Assembly: GCA_023412915.1 (NCBI GenBank)
Contig: JAEZRE010000018.1
Location: 62,001 to 126,000, forward strand
Reading direction: 5' to 3'
Source of the DNA: Bacillota bacterium
GTDB taxonomy: Bacteria > Bacillota > Clostridia > Acetivibrionales > DTU013
Length of the DNA stretch: 64,000 nucleotides
Made by a program: the position numbers and the translations under genes. The notes beneath the pieces are model-generated. The model was not told where the DNA came from and searched no databases. It saw only the letters and a program-made list of their open reading frames with translations. Positions 42,491-51,345 of this stretch are shown piece by piece (position 1 is the stretch's first letter; each line of letters begins with the position of its first letter).

Positions 42491-44092
42491 TCAGGAAATC
42501 ATGTTGAATACATCAAGAACCCCACTGCCGGAGTTCTTGAGTTCTTCACGGAAATATACCAGCTCCTGCGAGACTATGTCGTTAAGGACCTTCTGACCCA
42601 ATACTTCCACAGGGGCCAGATCGTCCGTGAAAACATACTTTGTATCAGTCACCTCGGAGCAGTTGCCGATTATCGATTCGGCTAGAGACTTTATCGGGTT
42701 CTTGTCATCGAGCTTGTCGGCATTATTTCTGAAATCCGACAACATATCGGTATTGTCGGAAGAGAACACGAAAACGTTCGTGGTGTTCGGAACATTATAT
42801 TGGTATACGCTGCTCATGTTTGAGCGAAGTGTCTGTGTAAGATAGTCCACCACTTCCGAACTTTTGTCCGAACGCATATTTATATTGATCATGATTATGC
42901 CCCCGGGTTTCAGGTGCTCCTTTATCTGCGAAAAGAACTCCGTTGTCGACATGTGGAAGGGGATCGTTATGTCGTGGTAGGCATCGACCATTACGATGTC
43001 GTATTTGCCGGCGTCGGGGGAGGAAAGGAAGGTGCGGCCGTCGTTGACAAAGATCCTGGCTTCGTCGTCCCTGAGCCCGAAATATTTCTTTGAAAGGTCG
43101 ACTATCTTTTGATCTATCTCAACACCGTCGATCCTGCTTTCCGGAAAGAAATACTTGCATTCCTTTGCAAAGGTTCCGGTACCCATGCCCAGAACAAGTA
43201 TATCCTGAGGCTTTTTTTCAGAAGCGTCCTTCAGCATCAGTGGAGATGTCACCGCGTAATCGTAATAAAGGCCTGAAAGCGCCTTGTTTTTCTTGTATAT
43301 GGACTGCACGCCGAACGCGACATTTGTGGAAAGAATTACGGAGTCGCTGTTTTCCGTGACCTGAAGGTAGTTGTAAAGCGATTCGTCCTCAAGAACCACG
43401 TTCGTCCAGAAGGCAAACTGGTTCTGAACGGGCAGGACCAGCAGCGCCGCGGTCAAAACGGTTGTTATGACGCTTTTTACGATTCCCTTCTTCCTGGTGA
43501 TGAAATAATACAGGCAGGTCAGGTTGAGCGCCAGTGAAAATACAAGGAAGGATTTCATGGTGCCAATATAGGGTATCGTCAGGAAAGTAGGTATGAAGGT
43601 GCCGATTATGCTTCCTATGGTTGAAGCCGCATAGATTTCGCCCGTTGTGCGCCCGCTGTTCTCCATGTCCCGGACTCCCAGTTTTACGAGGTATGGCGAG
43701 ACCATCCCGAGTATGAGCAGAGGAGCGGAAAAAACGAGCAGGCAGGATATCACGGAGCCCGAAACGAGCAGGTTGCCCGGCAGTATATACATCATCAGTA
43801 CGGTTATGAGCGATATGATATATTTTCCTATAAGGGGTATGACAGCTACCCACAGCGCCGCTATCCAAAGCAGCGAGAACAGTCTGCCGAGATCGTTGTG
43901 CTTGTCCGCGGAACGGCCTCCGAGAATATTGCCTATACTCATCGATATCATGATAAGTCCGATAACTACGGTGTAAACAATGGATGAGGTCCCGAAATAC
44001 GGAGCGAGCAGCCTGGTAGCGGACAGCTCCACTCCCATGACCGTCATACCGCATAAAAAAGAGGTAATATAGATGAAAAGATTTTTCCTCAT
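42491..44092 (-). CDS. Membrane-bound spermidine-synthase-like protein
   Basis: A 533-residue fusion: N-terminal half with six to seven membrane helices (about residues 1-215; GMTVMGVELSATRLLAPYFG, SPYLVKLGVRDMENSGRTTG), then a cytoplasmic SpeE-like Rossmann domain from about 245 with SAM-binding VLGMGTGTFAKE, VEIDQKIVDLSKKYFG and NDGRTFL, and VMVDAYHDITIPFHMST. It belongs to the fused MFS-like transporter/spermidine synthase group, whose substrates are mostly unknown. I chose ATG 44092 (MRKNLFIYITSF); an in-frame ATG lies at 44119. The gene is followed by the triplicated terminator. Confidence 0.85.
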   Translation of the reverse strand: MRKNLFIYITSFLCGMTVMGVELSATRLLAPYFGTSSIVYTVVIGLIMISMSIGNILGGRSADKHNDLGRLFSLLWIAALWVAVIPLIGKYIISLITVLMMYILPGNLLVSGSVISCLLVFSAPLLILGMVSPYLVKLGVRDMENSGRTTGEIYAASTIGSIIGTFIPTFLTIPYIGTMKSFLVFSLALNLTCLYYFITRKKGIVKSVITTVLTAALLVLPVQNQFAFWTNVVLEDESLYNYLQVTENSDSVILSTNVAFGVQSIYKKNKALSGLYYDYAVTSPLMLKDASEKKPQDILVLGMGTGTFAKECKYFFPESRIDGVEIDQKIVDLSKKYFGLRDDEARIFVNDGRTFLSSPDAGKYDIVMVDAYHDITIPFHMSTTEFFSQIKEHLKPGGIIMININMRSDKSSEVVDYLTQTLRSNMSSVYQYNVPNTTNVFVFSSDNTDMLSDFRNNADKLDDKNPIKSLAESIIGNCSEVTDTKYVFTDDLAPVEVLGQKVLNDIVSQELVYFREELKNSGSGVLDVFNMIS

Positions 44093-44352
44093 ATTAAAAT
44101 AGACCCCCGTTATCTGCATTGCAGTTTATTTAAATTTTTGTCCGTATTGTTTAATAATATATTAAATAGGTAAGGTTGTGAAGTAAATTCTGCACGCCTT
44201 ATGTCAACCGTTGTGAGCGGCTTCAATTCACACAATGCATACCACCCATTTGCCAAGCTCGTCCGTTATGATAAAATATTTGCAGTTACAAATCGGTATG
44301 ATTTAAATCCTGGGTTGTGATCTATTGCTTGTTTAAACCGAAAGGATTTCCG

Positions 44353-44919
44353 ATGAACGAAGAGTATACAAAATATATACAATTATTAATACTGGTCATC
44401 ATCGTCGTTTCCGTAATTGCGGGCATCTGGCTTGGTACAAGGCGCAGGAGGCTGAAGAAGAACCCGCCTGCGAAAACAGTTAAGCCTGTCGACTGCGGCA
44501 ATATAAGCATTTTCTTCGATTCACAACGAAATGCCGTATTTATACCCTATGTAGCGGACCTGTTCGGAGAGGGAAAGGCGACTTCAGAAGTTACCGGGCT
44601 GACAATGCCCTACAGTCCGGCACAGCTTGGAGCGAAAATACGCAGCGCTCTGGCGTCCTGCCGCAACGCAAAGCCTTCCGGCTCCGCCGAGCTGATGGGC
44701 AGACTCGGAGCGCGCGACTGGAAGCAGTATTCTTCGGGCAAGCTTAATCTTTCAGTTTATTACAAGCAAGGAAGGGGCATTCTTTTCAACACCACGGTAA
44801 GGACTCCGGAGGGAGCTTATATATTCATTTCGAAAGGGCCGGACATCTGCCTCCCGGCAGACGCAGGAGACGAAAGAATAGGGACAGCGGCCCTTTCGCT
44901 GCTGGCCAGGTGCCGGTGA
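44353..44919 (+). CDS. Hypothetical membrane-anchored protein
   Basis: A 188-residue protein with a single N-terminal membrane segment (residues about 7-28, QLLILVIIVVSVIAGIWLG), a basic stop-transfer (RRRRLKK), and a soluble domain containing ISIFFDSQRNAVFIPYVAD and GARDWKQYSSGKLNLSVYY. ATG 44353 follows AAAGGA. Family not recognised. Its 3' end, from base 44890, is the first copy of a 44-nt tandem repeat, so the C terminus may have been altered by slippage. Confidence 0.7.
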   Translation: MNEEYTKYIQLLILVIIVVSVIAGIWLGTRRRRLKKNPPAKTVKPVDCGNISIFFDSQRNAVFIPYVADLFGEGKATSEVTGLTMPYSPAQLGAKIRSALASCRNAKPSGSAELMGRLGARDWKQYSSGKLNLSVYYKQGRGILFNTTVRTPEGAYIFISKGPDICLPADAGDERIGTAALSLLARCR

Positions 44920-45016
44920 GCAGGAGCGCATAAGCCCTTTCTCTGCTGGCCGGGTGCCGGTGATCGGGAGCGCATAAGCCTCTTCATTGTCAGCCGGATG
45001 CATATAAGCGGAAGCA
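44890..45016 (+). repeat. 44-nt tandem repeats at the end of the membrane-protein gene
   Basis: Copy 1 at 44890-44933 and copy 2 at 44934-44977 agree at nearly all positions (GCCCTTTC, CTGCTGGCC, GGTGCCGGTGA, GGAGCGCATAA). A decayed third copy follows to about 45016. Copy 1 covers the last 10 codons and the stop of the gene. The rest of the stretch to 45135 has no supported gene. Confidence 0.8.
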
Positions 45017-45135
45017 CCTGACTGGGGACTGATAATCGGAGGCAGAAACCTTGGCGGAAACAGACGGATGAATAGGTACAGTATGACCTGAATATGCAAG
45101 TCTGTGAACAAGCAAATAAGCAAGTATAAGGAATG

Positions 45136-45182
45136 ACGAGCTGCAGATGGCGTAATGTAATACGCGCTGCAGCTCGTTTTTT
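45136..45182 (+). terminator. Terminator before the ABC exporter operon
   Basis: A stem ACGAGCTGCAG / CTGCAGCTCGT with an inner GCGTA/TACGC stem, followed by six T. Confidence 0.85.
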
Positions 45183-45207
45183 ATCCGGTGCAGCCATATT
45201 AAAGCTT

Positions 45208-45262
45208 CTTAAGGTTAGCTTAAGGTTCGGTGAAGATTGGCGAAAGCTTCCAACCCTATAAT
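45208..45262 (+). promoter_or_regulatory. Direct-repeat operator and promoter of the exporter-protease-VanRS operon
   Basis: CTTAAGGTT occurs twice (45208-45216 and 45219-45227) with 11-bp periodicity, the layout bound by two OmpR-family regulators on one helix face. A TATAAT follows at 45257-45262, and no consensus -35 is present, as expected of an activated promoter. The OmpR-type regulator encoded at 47987 in the same cluster is the natural candidate. Confidence 0.65.
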
Positions 45263-45283
45263 TGAATTATGGGGGTGTTTGAA

Positions 45284-46090
45284 TTGAGTATTTTGGAATG
45301 CTCACATTTGCATAAAAGCTATGGAAGCTGCGAAGTCGTATCGGACCTGTCATTCGGTGTGGATGAAGGCGAGATACTGGGCTTGCTCGGACCTAACGGA
45401 GCGGGAAAGACAACAACAATCAGGATGATACTTGGCCTTGCCAGAGCTGACAGCGGTATGGTCCGGATCAAGGAAGGCGCAGGTGTCGGCTATTCCCCGG
45501 AGACGCCCTATTTTCATCAGTTTTTGACCGGGCGTGAGGTGCTGCGTTTTTACTCTCGGCTTCAAAAAATCGGCAAAGCCAAGGCTGCAGTGCAGATTGA
45601 ACAACTGCTCCACGCGGTGGGGCTTGGAGCTTCGGGGGATAAAAAGACCGGGACCTATTCGAAGGGTATGCTGCAGAGGCTTGCAGCCGCTCAGGCCATG
45701 CTGGGCGATCCCGGACTGCTGATACTGGACGAACCAACGTCGGGGCTCGATGCGATAGGCAGAATGGAAATGATCAAGCTGATACTCGATCTGAAGCGAA
45801 AGGGGAAGTCGATCATTATCAACTCCCATATACTCTCCGATGTGGAGAAGGTTGCCGACAGGGTCGTATTCCTCGTAAACGGGAGGAATGCGGGCGTGGT
45901 CGAAAGGCGTGAATACTTGGAAGCCGGGCTTGAAAGGCTTTTCATTAAAGCCGCGGGAATGGACACGGCTGCACCGGATACGGTTGAAAAAGGTACAGCC
46001 GTAACAGAAACAGCCGGGCCGATTACAGCCGGACCACATACACACGGATCACATATCGCAGAGGGGAGTGAAGATACATGTGCACTCTGA
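45284..46090 (+). CDS. ABC exporter ATPase
   Basis: A 268-residue ABC-2 type ATPase: Walker A GPNGAGKTTTIRM, a Q-loop region YSPETPYFHQFLTGREVLRFY, signature TYSKGMLQRLAAAQAML, Walker B LLILDEPTSGLD and switch His in INSHILSDVEKVAD. The last 45 residues are a Thr/Ala/Gly-rich tail with His-Gly repeats unusual for the family. TTG 45284 behind GGGGGTG is preferred; ATG 45269 is also in frame but within that site. It overlaps the permease gene by 13 bp. The exported substrate is unknown: bacteriocin-like peptide, antibiotic or lipid are options. Confidence 0.9.
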   Translation: MSILECSHLHKSYGSCEVVSDLSFGVDEGEILGLLGPNGAGKTTTIRMILGLARADSGMVRIKEGAGVGYSPETPYFHQFLTGREVLRFYSRLQKIGKAKAAVQIEQLLHAVGLGASGDKKTGTYSKGMLQRLAAAQAMLGDPGLLILDEPTSGLDAIGRMEMIKLILDLKRKGKSIIINSHILSDVEKVADRVVFLVNGRNAGVVERREYLEAGLERLFIKAAGMDTAAPDTVEKGTAVTETAGPITAGPHTHGSHIAEGSEDTCAL

Positions 46091-46836
46091 TAATCAATAC
46101 GCTCAGGGAAAAGCTCCGGAACAAGACCTTCTATATAGTTTTGAGCATAGGCATGATCCTAATGCTGATACTTACGACGAACAACAGCCACCTTACGATA
46201 AACGGCCGGAAGGTGTCGGGCTTTGAGCAGATGGCGCCTGTGGCATTGTCGATAATGGGCTTTGTAGCCTGCCTGCTCGCAATAATGGTATCCATCCAGA
46301 CCATCCCGAATGAGTTCGAACGCAGGACGACCCATCTTGTGCTTGTGAGGGGTGTCAAGCCGTGGCAGTACATGTTCGCACTGACGTCGGGCAATATCGC
46401 GGCCGGGATATTCTGCACTCTGCTGCTTTCCTTTTCCTTGATACTGTTTTGCCTGTTCTACGGAAAATTCGAACTTATCCCGTCCGTTTTTTTATGCTCA
46501 ATACTGCTGGGCATTAACTCTGCGTTCCTTTGCACGGCTATCAGCGTGCTTACCGTCAAATTGCCCGTGTTTGCCGCCGGAATAGGCGGGGTGCTCATTT
46601 ATGCGGCAGGCATACTGCACGGTATCCTGGATGCGCTGGCCGCTACTTCGGAAGGCTTCGCAGCTTCGATAATGAAAATATTGCTCTTTTTCATACCCGA
46701 CTTTGCGGCAATCCAGGGACAGGCTTCCGCCATACTGGTCGGGGGTCCTGTCGACCTGCAGCCCGTTGCAGTCGGACTGTTGCTGAGTTATTTGTTTTTG
46801 TCCCTTACTTTCATAACCTTCAGGAAGGAGGTATAG
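46078..46836 (+). CDS. ABC-2 exporter permease
   Basis: A 252-residue membrane protein with about six helices (FYIVLSIGMILMLILTT, APVALSIMGFVACLLAIM, the EFERRTTHLVLVRGVKPWQY cytoplasmic loop, and a final LLLSYLFLSLTFITF). The FERRT loop is typical of ABC-2 permeases. Starts within the ATPase gene and ends 1 bp before the metalloprotease start, so the three are translated as a unit. Confidence 0.87.
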   Translation: MCTLIINTLREKLRNKTFYIVLSIGMILMLILTTNNSHLTINGRKVSGFEQMAPVALSIMGFVACLLAIMVSIQTIPNEFERRTTHLVLVRGVKPWQYMFALTSGNIAAGIFCTLLLSFSLILFCLFYGKFELIPSVFLCSILLGINSAFLCTAISVLTVKLPVFAAGIGGVLIYAAGILHGILDALAATSEGFAASIMKILLFFIPDFAAIQGQASAILVGGPVDLQPVAVGLLLSYLFLSLTFITFRKEV

Positions 46837-46837
46837 T

Positions 46838-47827
46838 ATGAAAATATTCAAAATAGTTTACCTGGGCGTTGGTATTATATTGACCGCGTTTGTTCTCACT
46901 CTGAGTCTGAACGGTCTGTCGCGCGAGGACCGGGAACTCTACCGCGCCGCGGTAGAACTGGATAAAAGAGCGTCGGACATTATCTGGCCCGGCTTGAACA
47001 TAGAAGATTATCCTGTGGCAGTGCGCAAAGGTTCATCGGAATACGTTATCTTCAAAAATGAAATAAAAAAGCGGAAGCCGGCTCTGCCTGTGGCCGCCTG
47101 TACGGCTTACCCCGTAAACGGGGAAATGAATGTGTTCCTCCCTTGTAAATCGGAACTCGATTCCGTAGGCCAGATCGCGGAGGGATTATCCTCCGACCCG
47201 CAGTACTTTTTTCTAAACCGTTTTTGCATCGAAAGCAAAAAACTCTCCGATCAGCAGTATGTCTCAATTCTGCACCATGAAGCGCTGCACGCGTTCCAGT
47301 ACAAATACTTCGAAAAACAGCTGAGAGCGATGGAACCGGCTTGCGAAGAATCCGAAATAGAGCTGCTGCTTGAAGAAGCCGGCGGTGATCCCGCCATCTC
47401 GTCGCTTGATGAGAAGCTGACCGGGCTTTTATATACTATGGTGAATACTTCAGGGGAGATGTCTTTCAGAAGCGAAGCGGAAGAATACCTCTCGGCAAGG
47501 CAGGCTCTTCTGGAGGCTTATTCGGAAAAGCTCGGAGAAGAAAAAGCCGGGCTGATCGGCAGGTATATGGACCGAACCGAAACCGTGGAAGGCACCGCGC
47601 GCTATGTCGAGTTCAAAACCGCCGAAGCCTTGAAGGATGACAAACTCAGACAGCAATATTTGACAGGCTTGAAGGAAAACGTTAATGGAAAGGAGAAATA
47701 TTACAGGAGAGGCATGGCGGTATGCCTGCTGCTGGACAGGTACTATCCGGACTGGAAGCGGCACGTGTTTGCGGACCCTGTGTCTCTTGCGGCACTTTTG
47801 GAAAAATCGGCGAAGGAACTTGGATAG
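46838..47827 (+). CDS. Membrane-anchored zinc metalloprotease-like protein (HExxH)
   Basis: A 329-residue protein with an N-terminal membrane helix (residues 5-25) and a mostly extracellular domain. The zincin signature is H147-E148-A-L-H151 in SILHHEALHAFQYKYF; a possible third ligand is E251 in ETVEGTARYVE, 100 residues later, giving a gluzincin-like arrangement. I do not know the exact peptidase family. Encoded between an ABC exporter and a VanRS-like pair, it may process an exported peptide or cleave a surface protein as part of a resistance or signalling loop; that is inference. Confidence 0.75.
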   Translation: MKIFKIVYLGVGIILTAFVLTLSLNGLSREDRELYRAAVELDKRASDIIWPGLNIEDYPVAVRKGSSEYVIFKNEIKKRKPALPVAACTAYPVNGEMNVFLPCKSELDSVGQIAEGLSSDPQYFFLNRFCIESKKLSDQQYVSILHHEALHAFQYKYFEKQLRAMEPACEESEIELLLEEAGGDPAISSLDEKLTGLLYTMVNTSGEMSFRSEAEEYLSARQALLEAYSEKLGEEKAGLIGRYMDRTETVEGTARYVEFKTAEALKDDKLRQQYLTGLKENVNGKEKYYRRGMAVCLLLDRYYPDWKRHVFADPVSLAALLEKSAKELG

Positions 47828-47892
47828 GCCGAGAACTGAGATAGGCTAAATAGCTCAGATGGGCGAACTAGCCCAGAAACATGAAGAAGCTC

Positions 47893-47980
47893 AGATAGGC
47901 AAAGGAGATTAGGCAGGCGAAGGAGCTCAATAGGCAAAGGAGCCCGGAAACGCGAAAGGGCTTGGATAGGCAAAGGAGTT
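47893..47980 (+). repeat. Shine-Dalgarno-like tandem repeats before the VanR-like gene
   Basis: The 159-bp gap holds four copies of ATAGGCAAAGGAG or close variants (near 47895, 47912, 47930 and 47967), the last serving as the ribosome site of the regulator at 47987. AGCTCAGAT and AGCCCGGAAAC-like stretches recur between them. No other feature is visible. Confidence 0.65.
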
Positions 47981-47986
47981 TTATTA

Positions 47987-48703
47987 ATGGAAGAAAAGCG
48001 TTATACCGTACTGGTGGCAGACGATGAAAAGGAGATAACCGAGATATTGAGGCTGTATCTTGAAAATGCCGGGCTCGATGTCATGGAAGTCTGTAACGGG
48101 GCGGAAGCTCTAAAAGCCGTCAAATCCGATGAAAGCAGGATCGACATAGCGATCGTCGATATTATGATGCCTGAAATGGATGGTTACACGCTTGTCAAAA
48201 AGATAAGGGAGACACATAACATACCGATCATAATTTTATCGGCAAGGACCGACGACAGCGGAAAGATACTCGGGCTCGACCTCGGTGCGGACGATTATAT
48301 TACAAAGCCCTTCAATCCGCTTGAGGTGGCTGCCCGCGTGCAGGCTCACCTTCGCAGGTTCTACAGGCTTAACGCGGCCGAAAGGCCGGAGGAAAACCGG
48401 ATCTCGGCAGGCGGGCTCACATTGGATAAATCGAGCTGCACGCTAAACGCAGAGGGCTCCGAAATAGCGCTTACCGCTGTTGAATACAAGATACTGCAGC
48501 TTCTTATGGAGCATCCGGGCAGAGTATTTACAAAGAGCCAGATATATGAACACGTTTGGGGAAACGGTTTCTACGAGAGCGACGACAATACAGTCATGGT
48601 CCACATAAGCAAATTGCGTGAAAAAATCGAAAAGGACCCAAGGGAGCCGATTTATCTGAAAACGATCCGCGGTCTTGGCTACAGATTCGAAAAGAGGTTG
48701 TGA
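47987..48703 (+). CDS. VanR-like OmpR-family response regulator
   Basis: A 238-residue regulator: receiver domain with D12-D13, phosphoacceptor D58 in IVDIMMPEMDG and Lys in DDYITKPFNP, then a winged helix with SEIALTAVEYKILQLLMEHP and DDNTVMVHISKLREK. The arrangement resembles VanR and its many relatives that respond to cell-envelope antibiotics. It lies in the same direction as the exporter and metalloprotease genes and probably binds the CTTAAGGTT direct repeats at 45208-45227. Start ATG 47987 behind AAAGGAG. Confidence 0.9.
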   Translation: MEEKRYTVLVADDEKEITEILRLYLENAGLDVMEVCNGAEALKAVKSDESRIDIAIVDIMMPEMDGYTLVKKIRETHNIPIIILSARTDDSGKILGLDLGADDYITKPFNPLEVAARVQAHLRRFYRLNAAERPEENRISAGGLTLDKSSCTLNAEGSEIALTAVEYKILQLLMEHPGRVFTKSQIYEHVWGNGFYESDDNTVMVHISKLREKIEKDPREPIYLKTIRGLGYRFEKRL

Positions 48704-48706
48704 AAA

Positions 48707-50116
48707 ATGGCCGGAAGCAGTCTTCACCGTACACTGATCAAAAACTATGTCATATTTGTCCTGATCATGCTGGCTGTGGCATTTTTGACACTTCTGATCC
48801 TGGGGTTAATGATAGGTTCTACAATGAGCAGGGAGGAAATGCCGAAAATATCCGCAAACGCCGCGGCGCGCCCGGATTATGAGAATGCCGGCATATCCGA
48901 CATAGAGCTTTTAGGCGGATGGATTGAGGTTCTGGATGAAGAAAACAAGGTCATCTTCACGAAAGGCGATAAAAAAACCGACACTTACAGGTACGCCCCC
49001 GGCAGGCTGTATCAGCTGCTCAGCTACAACGGCAGCGGCCAGGACTATGTTTGCACCGCAAAGGAAATAACAACGTACGATGGCCGTCGGTGTACATTTC
49101 TCGTGTTTATTCCCTCCGATAAGGCCGATCTGCAGCTCAACCTCATAAATGCGCCGTTGCCGGTCTCAAGAAAGTTTATTTCGATACTGATCGCTTCACT
49201 CATAATTTTTATCAGCGTATTTGCGCTGAACATTTTTTTATTCAGCAAATGGACGGCTGGAAAGATCGGCATGCCGCTTTCCAATATAACCGGCGCGATA
49301 CGGGAGATGAGCGGAGGTAATTTGGACGTTCGGATGGAATTCAAGGCGGAGAACGAATTCCTGCAGATCAGGGACGCTTTCAACGGTATGGCTTCCAGAC
49401 TCGAGGCTTCGCAGGCTGAAAAAAGCAGGCTCGAGGAAGCCAGAAAAAGGATGTTCTTAGATATATCACACGACCTGAAAACGCCTATCACAGTCATAGG
49501 CGGCTACAGCAAAGCGCTGGCCGAACACATGGTGAGCGATGAGCAGCAGAAACAGCGTTATATCGAAACCATATACAATAAATCGATGAGGGTTTCAGAG
49601 CTTATAGACGACTTGTTCGAGCTTTCCAGACTCGAAAGCGGAAGGCAGGAATTGAAGCTTGAAACAACGGACCTGACCGAGTTTGTCAAAGGCATGGCAG
49701 CCGAGTATTACGAGCAGTTTGAGGAGAAAAGCCTGCTGCTCGAACTCGATATACCCGACCGTCAGCTATTCGGTCAAATCGACAGGAAACAGATCACAAG
49801 AGCCATATCCAATCTGCTTATAAATGCCATAAGGTACAACCCTCCGGGGACGACCATCAGGATAGGGCTCGCCGTAACCGACTCCGGACTTGCGGTTGAA
49901 ATATCCGATACCGGCACTGGCATCCCCGAAAACCTAAGGGATACTATTTTCGAACCATTCGTCAGGGGCGACTCCTCGAGGCACAGCGATGGCGGAACAG
50001 GGCTTGGCCTTGCTATAGCCAGGAGCATAGCTGTCAGCCATGGGGGCTCGCTCAGGCTTTTATCCGGCACAGGTATGTATAAGACTTCATTTGTTCTCGA
50101 ACTACCCCTGCAATAA
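48707..50116 (+). CDS. VanS-like sensor histidine kinase
   Basis: A 469-residue kinase that starts 3 bp after the regulator stop. Membrane segments at about residues 15-40 and 160-185, an extracellular domain of about 110 residues, HAMP (GKIGMPLSNITGAIREMSGG), phospho-acceptor H255 in DISHDLKTPITVIGGY, N box NLLINAIRYNPPG, G1 DTGTGI and G2 GTGLGLAIA. The short loop and DLKTP box suit the VanS/BceS-like envelope-stress group. Its signal is unknown. Confidence 0.9.
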   Translation: MAGSSLHRTLIKNYVIFVLIMLAVAFLTLLILGLMIGSTMSREEMPKISANAAARPDYENAGISDIELLGGWIEVLDEENKVIFTKGDKKTDTYRYAPGRLYQLLSYNGSGQDYVCTAKEITTYDGRRCTFLVFIPSDKADLQLNLINAPLPVSRKFISILIASLIIFISVFALNIFLFSKWTAGKIGMPLSNITGAIREMSGGNLDVRMEFKAENEFLQIRDAFNGMASRLEASQAEKSRLEEARKRMFLDISHDLKTPITVIGGYSKALAEHMVSDEQQKQRYIETIYNKSMRVSELIDDLFELSRLESGRQELKLETTDLTEFVKGMAAEYYEQFEEKSLLLELDIPDRQLFGQIDRKQITRAISNLLINAIRYNPPGTTIRIGLAVTDSGLAVEISDTGTGIPENLRDTIFEPFVRGDSSRHSDGGTGLGLAIARSIAVSHGGSLRLLSGTGMYKTSFVLELPLQ

Positions 50117-50175
50117 AATTTCAGATTTAGATTTTCGCCAAATTTGCTTATGTAACCGTTTTTGTTAATCTAATC

Positions 50176-50204
50176 TTGTATACAATAAACGTTTTGTATA
50201 TAAT
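50176..50204 (+). promoter_or_regulatory. Promoter of pta-ackA
   Basis: TTGTAT (50176-50181), 17-bp spacer, TATAAT (50199-50204), about 125 bp before the pta start. The 213-bp gap holds nothing else identifiable. Confidence 0.75.
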
Positions 50205-50329
50205 AGTGATGCTGGCAAAAGCTTGATGCAAGCTAGTATTAGGACTTGGTAATAATTTAGAAATGTTATAAAAATAAAAATGGGGCAGATTAATGATGTC
50301 AACCATTTAAATCTGAAAGGGGTCTTATA

Positions 50330-51331
50330 ATGAATTTTTTGGAACAGATAAGCGAACGCGCAAAGAAAGACATCAAAACCATCGTATTGCCTGAAAGCTC
50401 TGACATCAGGACAATAAAGGCAGCTGCCATGGCACAGGAAAAAGGCATTGCCAAAATAGTTCTCGTCGGTAAGGAAACAGAAATTAAGAAGCTGGCAGGA
50501 GATCTGGATTTATCCAAAGCGACAATAGTTGATCCGGAAACCTCGCCGGATTTTGAAAAATATGCGGATGCATTCTATGAACTTAGAAAAGCAAAGGGGA
50601 TGACCCCTGAAAAAGCGCGCGAAATCATAAAGGATGAGCTTTACTGGGGCGTCATGATGGTCAAGATGGGCGCTGCAGACGGTATGGTTTCCGGCGCGAT
50701 ACATTCCACAGCCGATACGCTGAGACCGGCTCTGCAGATACTTAAAACAGCTCCCGGTACAAAGATCGTTTCTGCCTTTTTCGTAATGGTAGTGCCGGAC
50801 TGTGAATACGGCAGCAAAGGTGCATTTATATACGCCGACAGCGGCCTCGTGGAGAATCCGAATGCCGACGAGCTGTCCGAAATTGCCATCGCATCGGCAA
50901 AAAGCTTCAAGAATCTGGTTCAGGACGACCCGGTAGTGGCAATGCTCTCATATTCGACTTACGGTAGCGCAAAGAGCGAGCTTACACAGAAGGTTATCGA
51001 CGCGACGAAGCTTGCCAAGGAAAAAGCTCCCGAGCTGCTCCTGGATGGCGAACTGCAGGCTGACGCGGCACTGGTTCCGTCGGTAGGCGCTTCCAAGGCA
51101 AAGGGAAGCCCTGTGGCAGGAAAGGCTAACGTACTCGTGTTCCCTGATCTGAACTGCGGCAATATAGCCTACAAGCTTACACAGAGGCTTGCGAAGGCTG
51201 AAGCGTACGGACCAATAACTCAGGGTCTCGCAAGACCCGTAAACGATCTTTCGAGAGGCTGCGCTGCCGAAGATATCGTGGGCGTCGTCGCTATCACTGC
51301 AGTCCAGGCGCAGATGTATTCGAACAAATAA
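50330..51331 (+). CDS. pta: Phosphate acetyltransferase
   Basis: Converts acetyl-CoA and phosphate to acetyl phosphate, first step of acetate fermentation. The 333-residue single-domain form lacks the long N-terminal extension of enterobacterial Pta. Motifs: TIVLPESSDIRTIKAA at the N terminus, GMVSGAIHSTADTLRPALQ, then ADSGLVENPNADELSEIA, MLSYSTYGSAKS and VFPDLNCGNIAYKLTQRLA near the end. ATG 50330 follows AAAGGGG. It precedes ackA by 14 bp in one operon. Confidence 0.97.
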   Translation: MNFLEQISERAKKDIKTIVLPESSDIRTIKAAAMAQEKGIAKIVLVGKETEIKKLAGDLDLSKATIVDPETSPDFEKYADAFYELRKAKGMTPEKAREIIKDELYWGVMMVKMGAADGMVSGAIHSTADTLRPALQILKTAPGTKIVSAFFVMVVPDCEYGSKGAFIYADSGLVENPNADELSEIAIASAKSFKNLVQDDPVVAMLSYSTYGSAKSELTQKVIDATKLAKEKAPELLLDGELQADAALVPSVGASKAKGSPVAGKANVLVFPDLNCGNIAYKLTQRLAKAEAYGPITQGLARPVNDLSRGCAAEDIVGVVAITAVQAQMYSNK

Positions 51332-51345
51332 AGGAGCATATTACA

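Noticed and set aside
43389..44054. Minus-strand alternative frame inside the aminopropyltransferase-like gene
   Set aside because: Out-of-frame reading of a membrane-helix region; His/Arg-rich composition typical of shadow frames.
45350..46045. Minus-strand frame opposite the ABC ATPase gene
   Set aside because: Overlaps Walker and signature motifs on the plus strand and has no support of its own.
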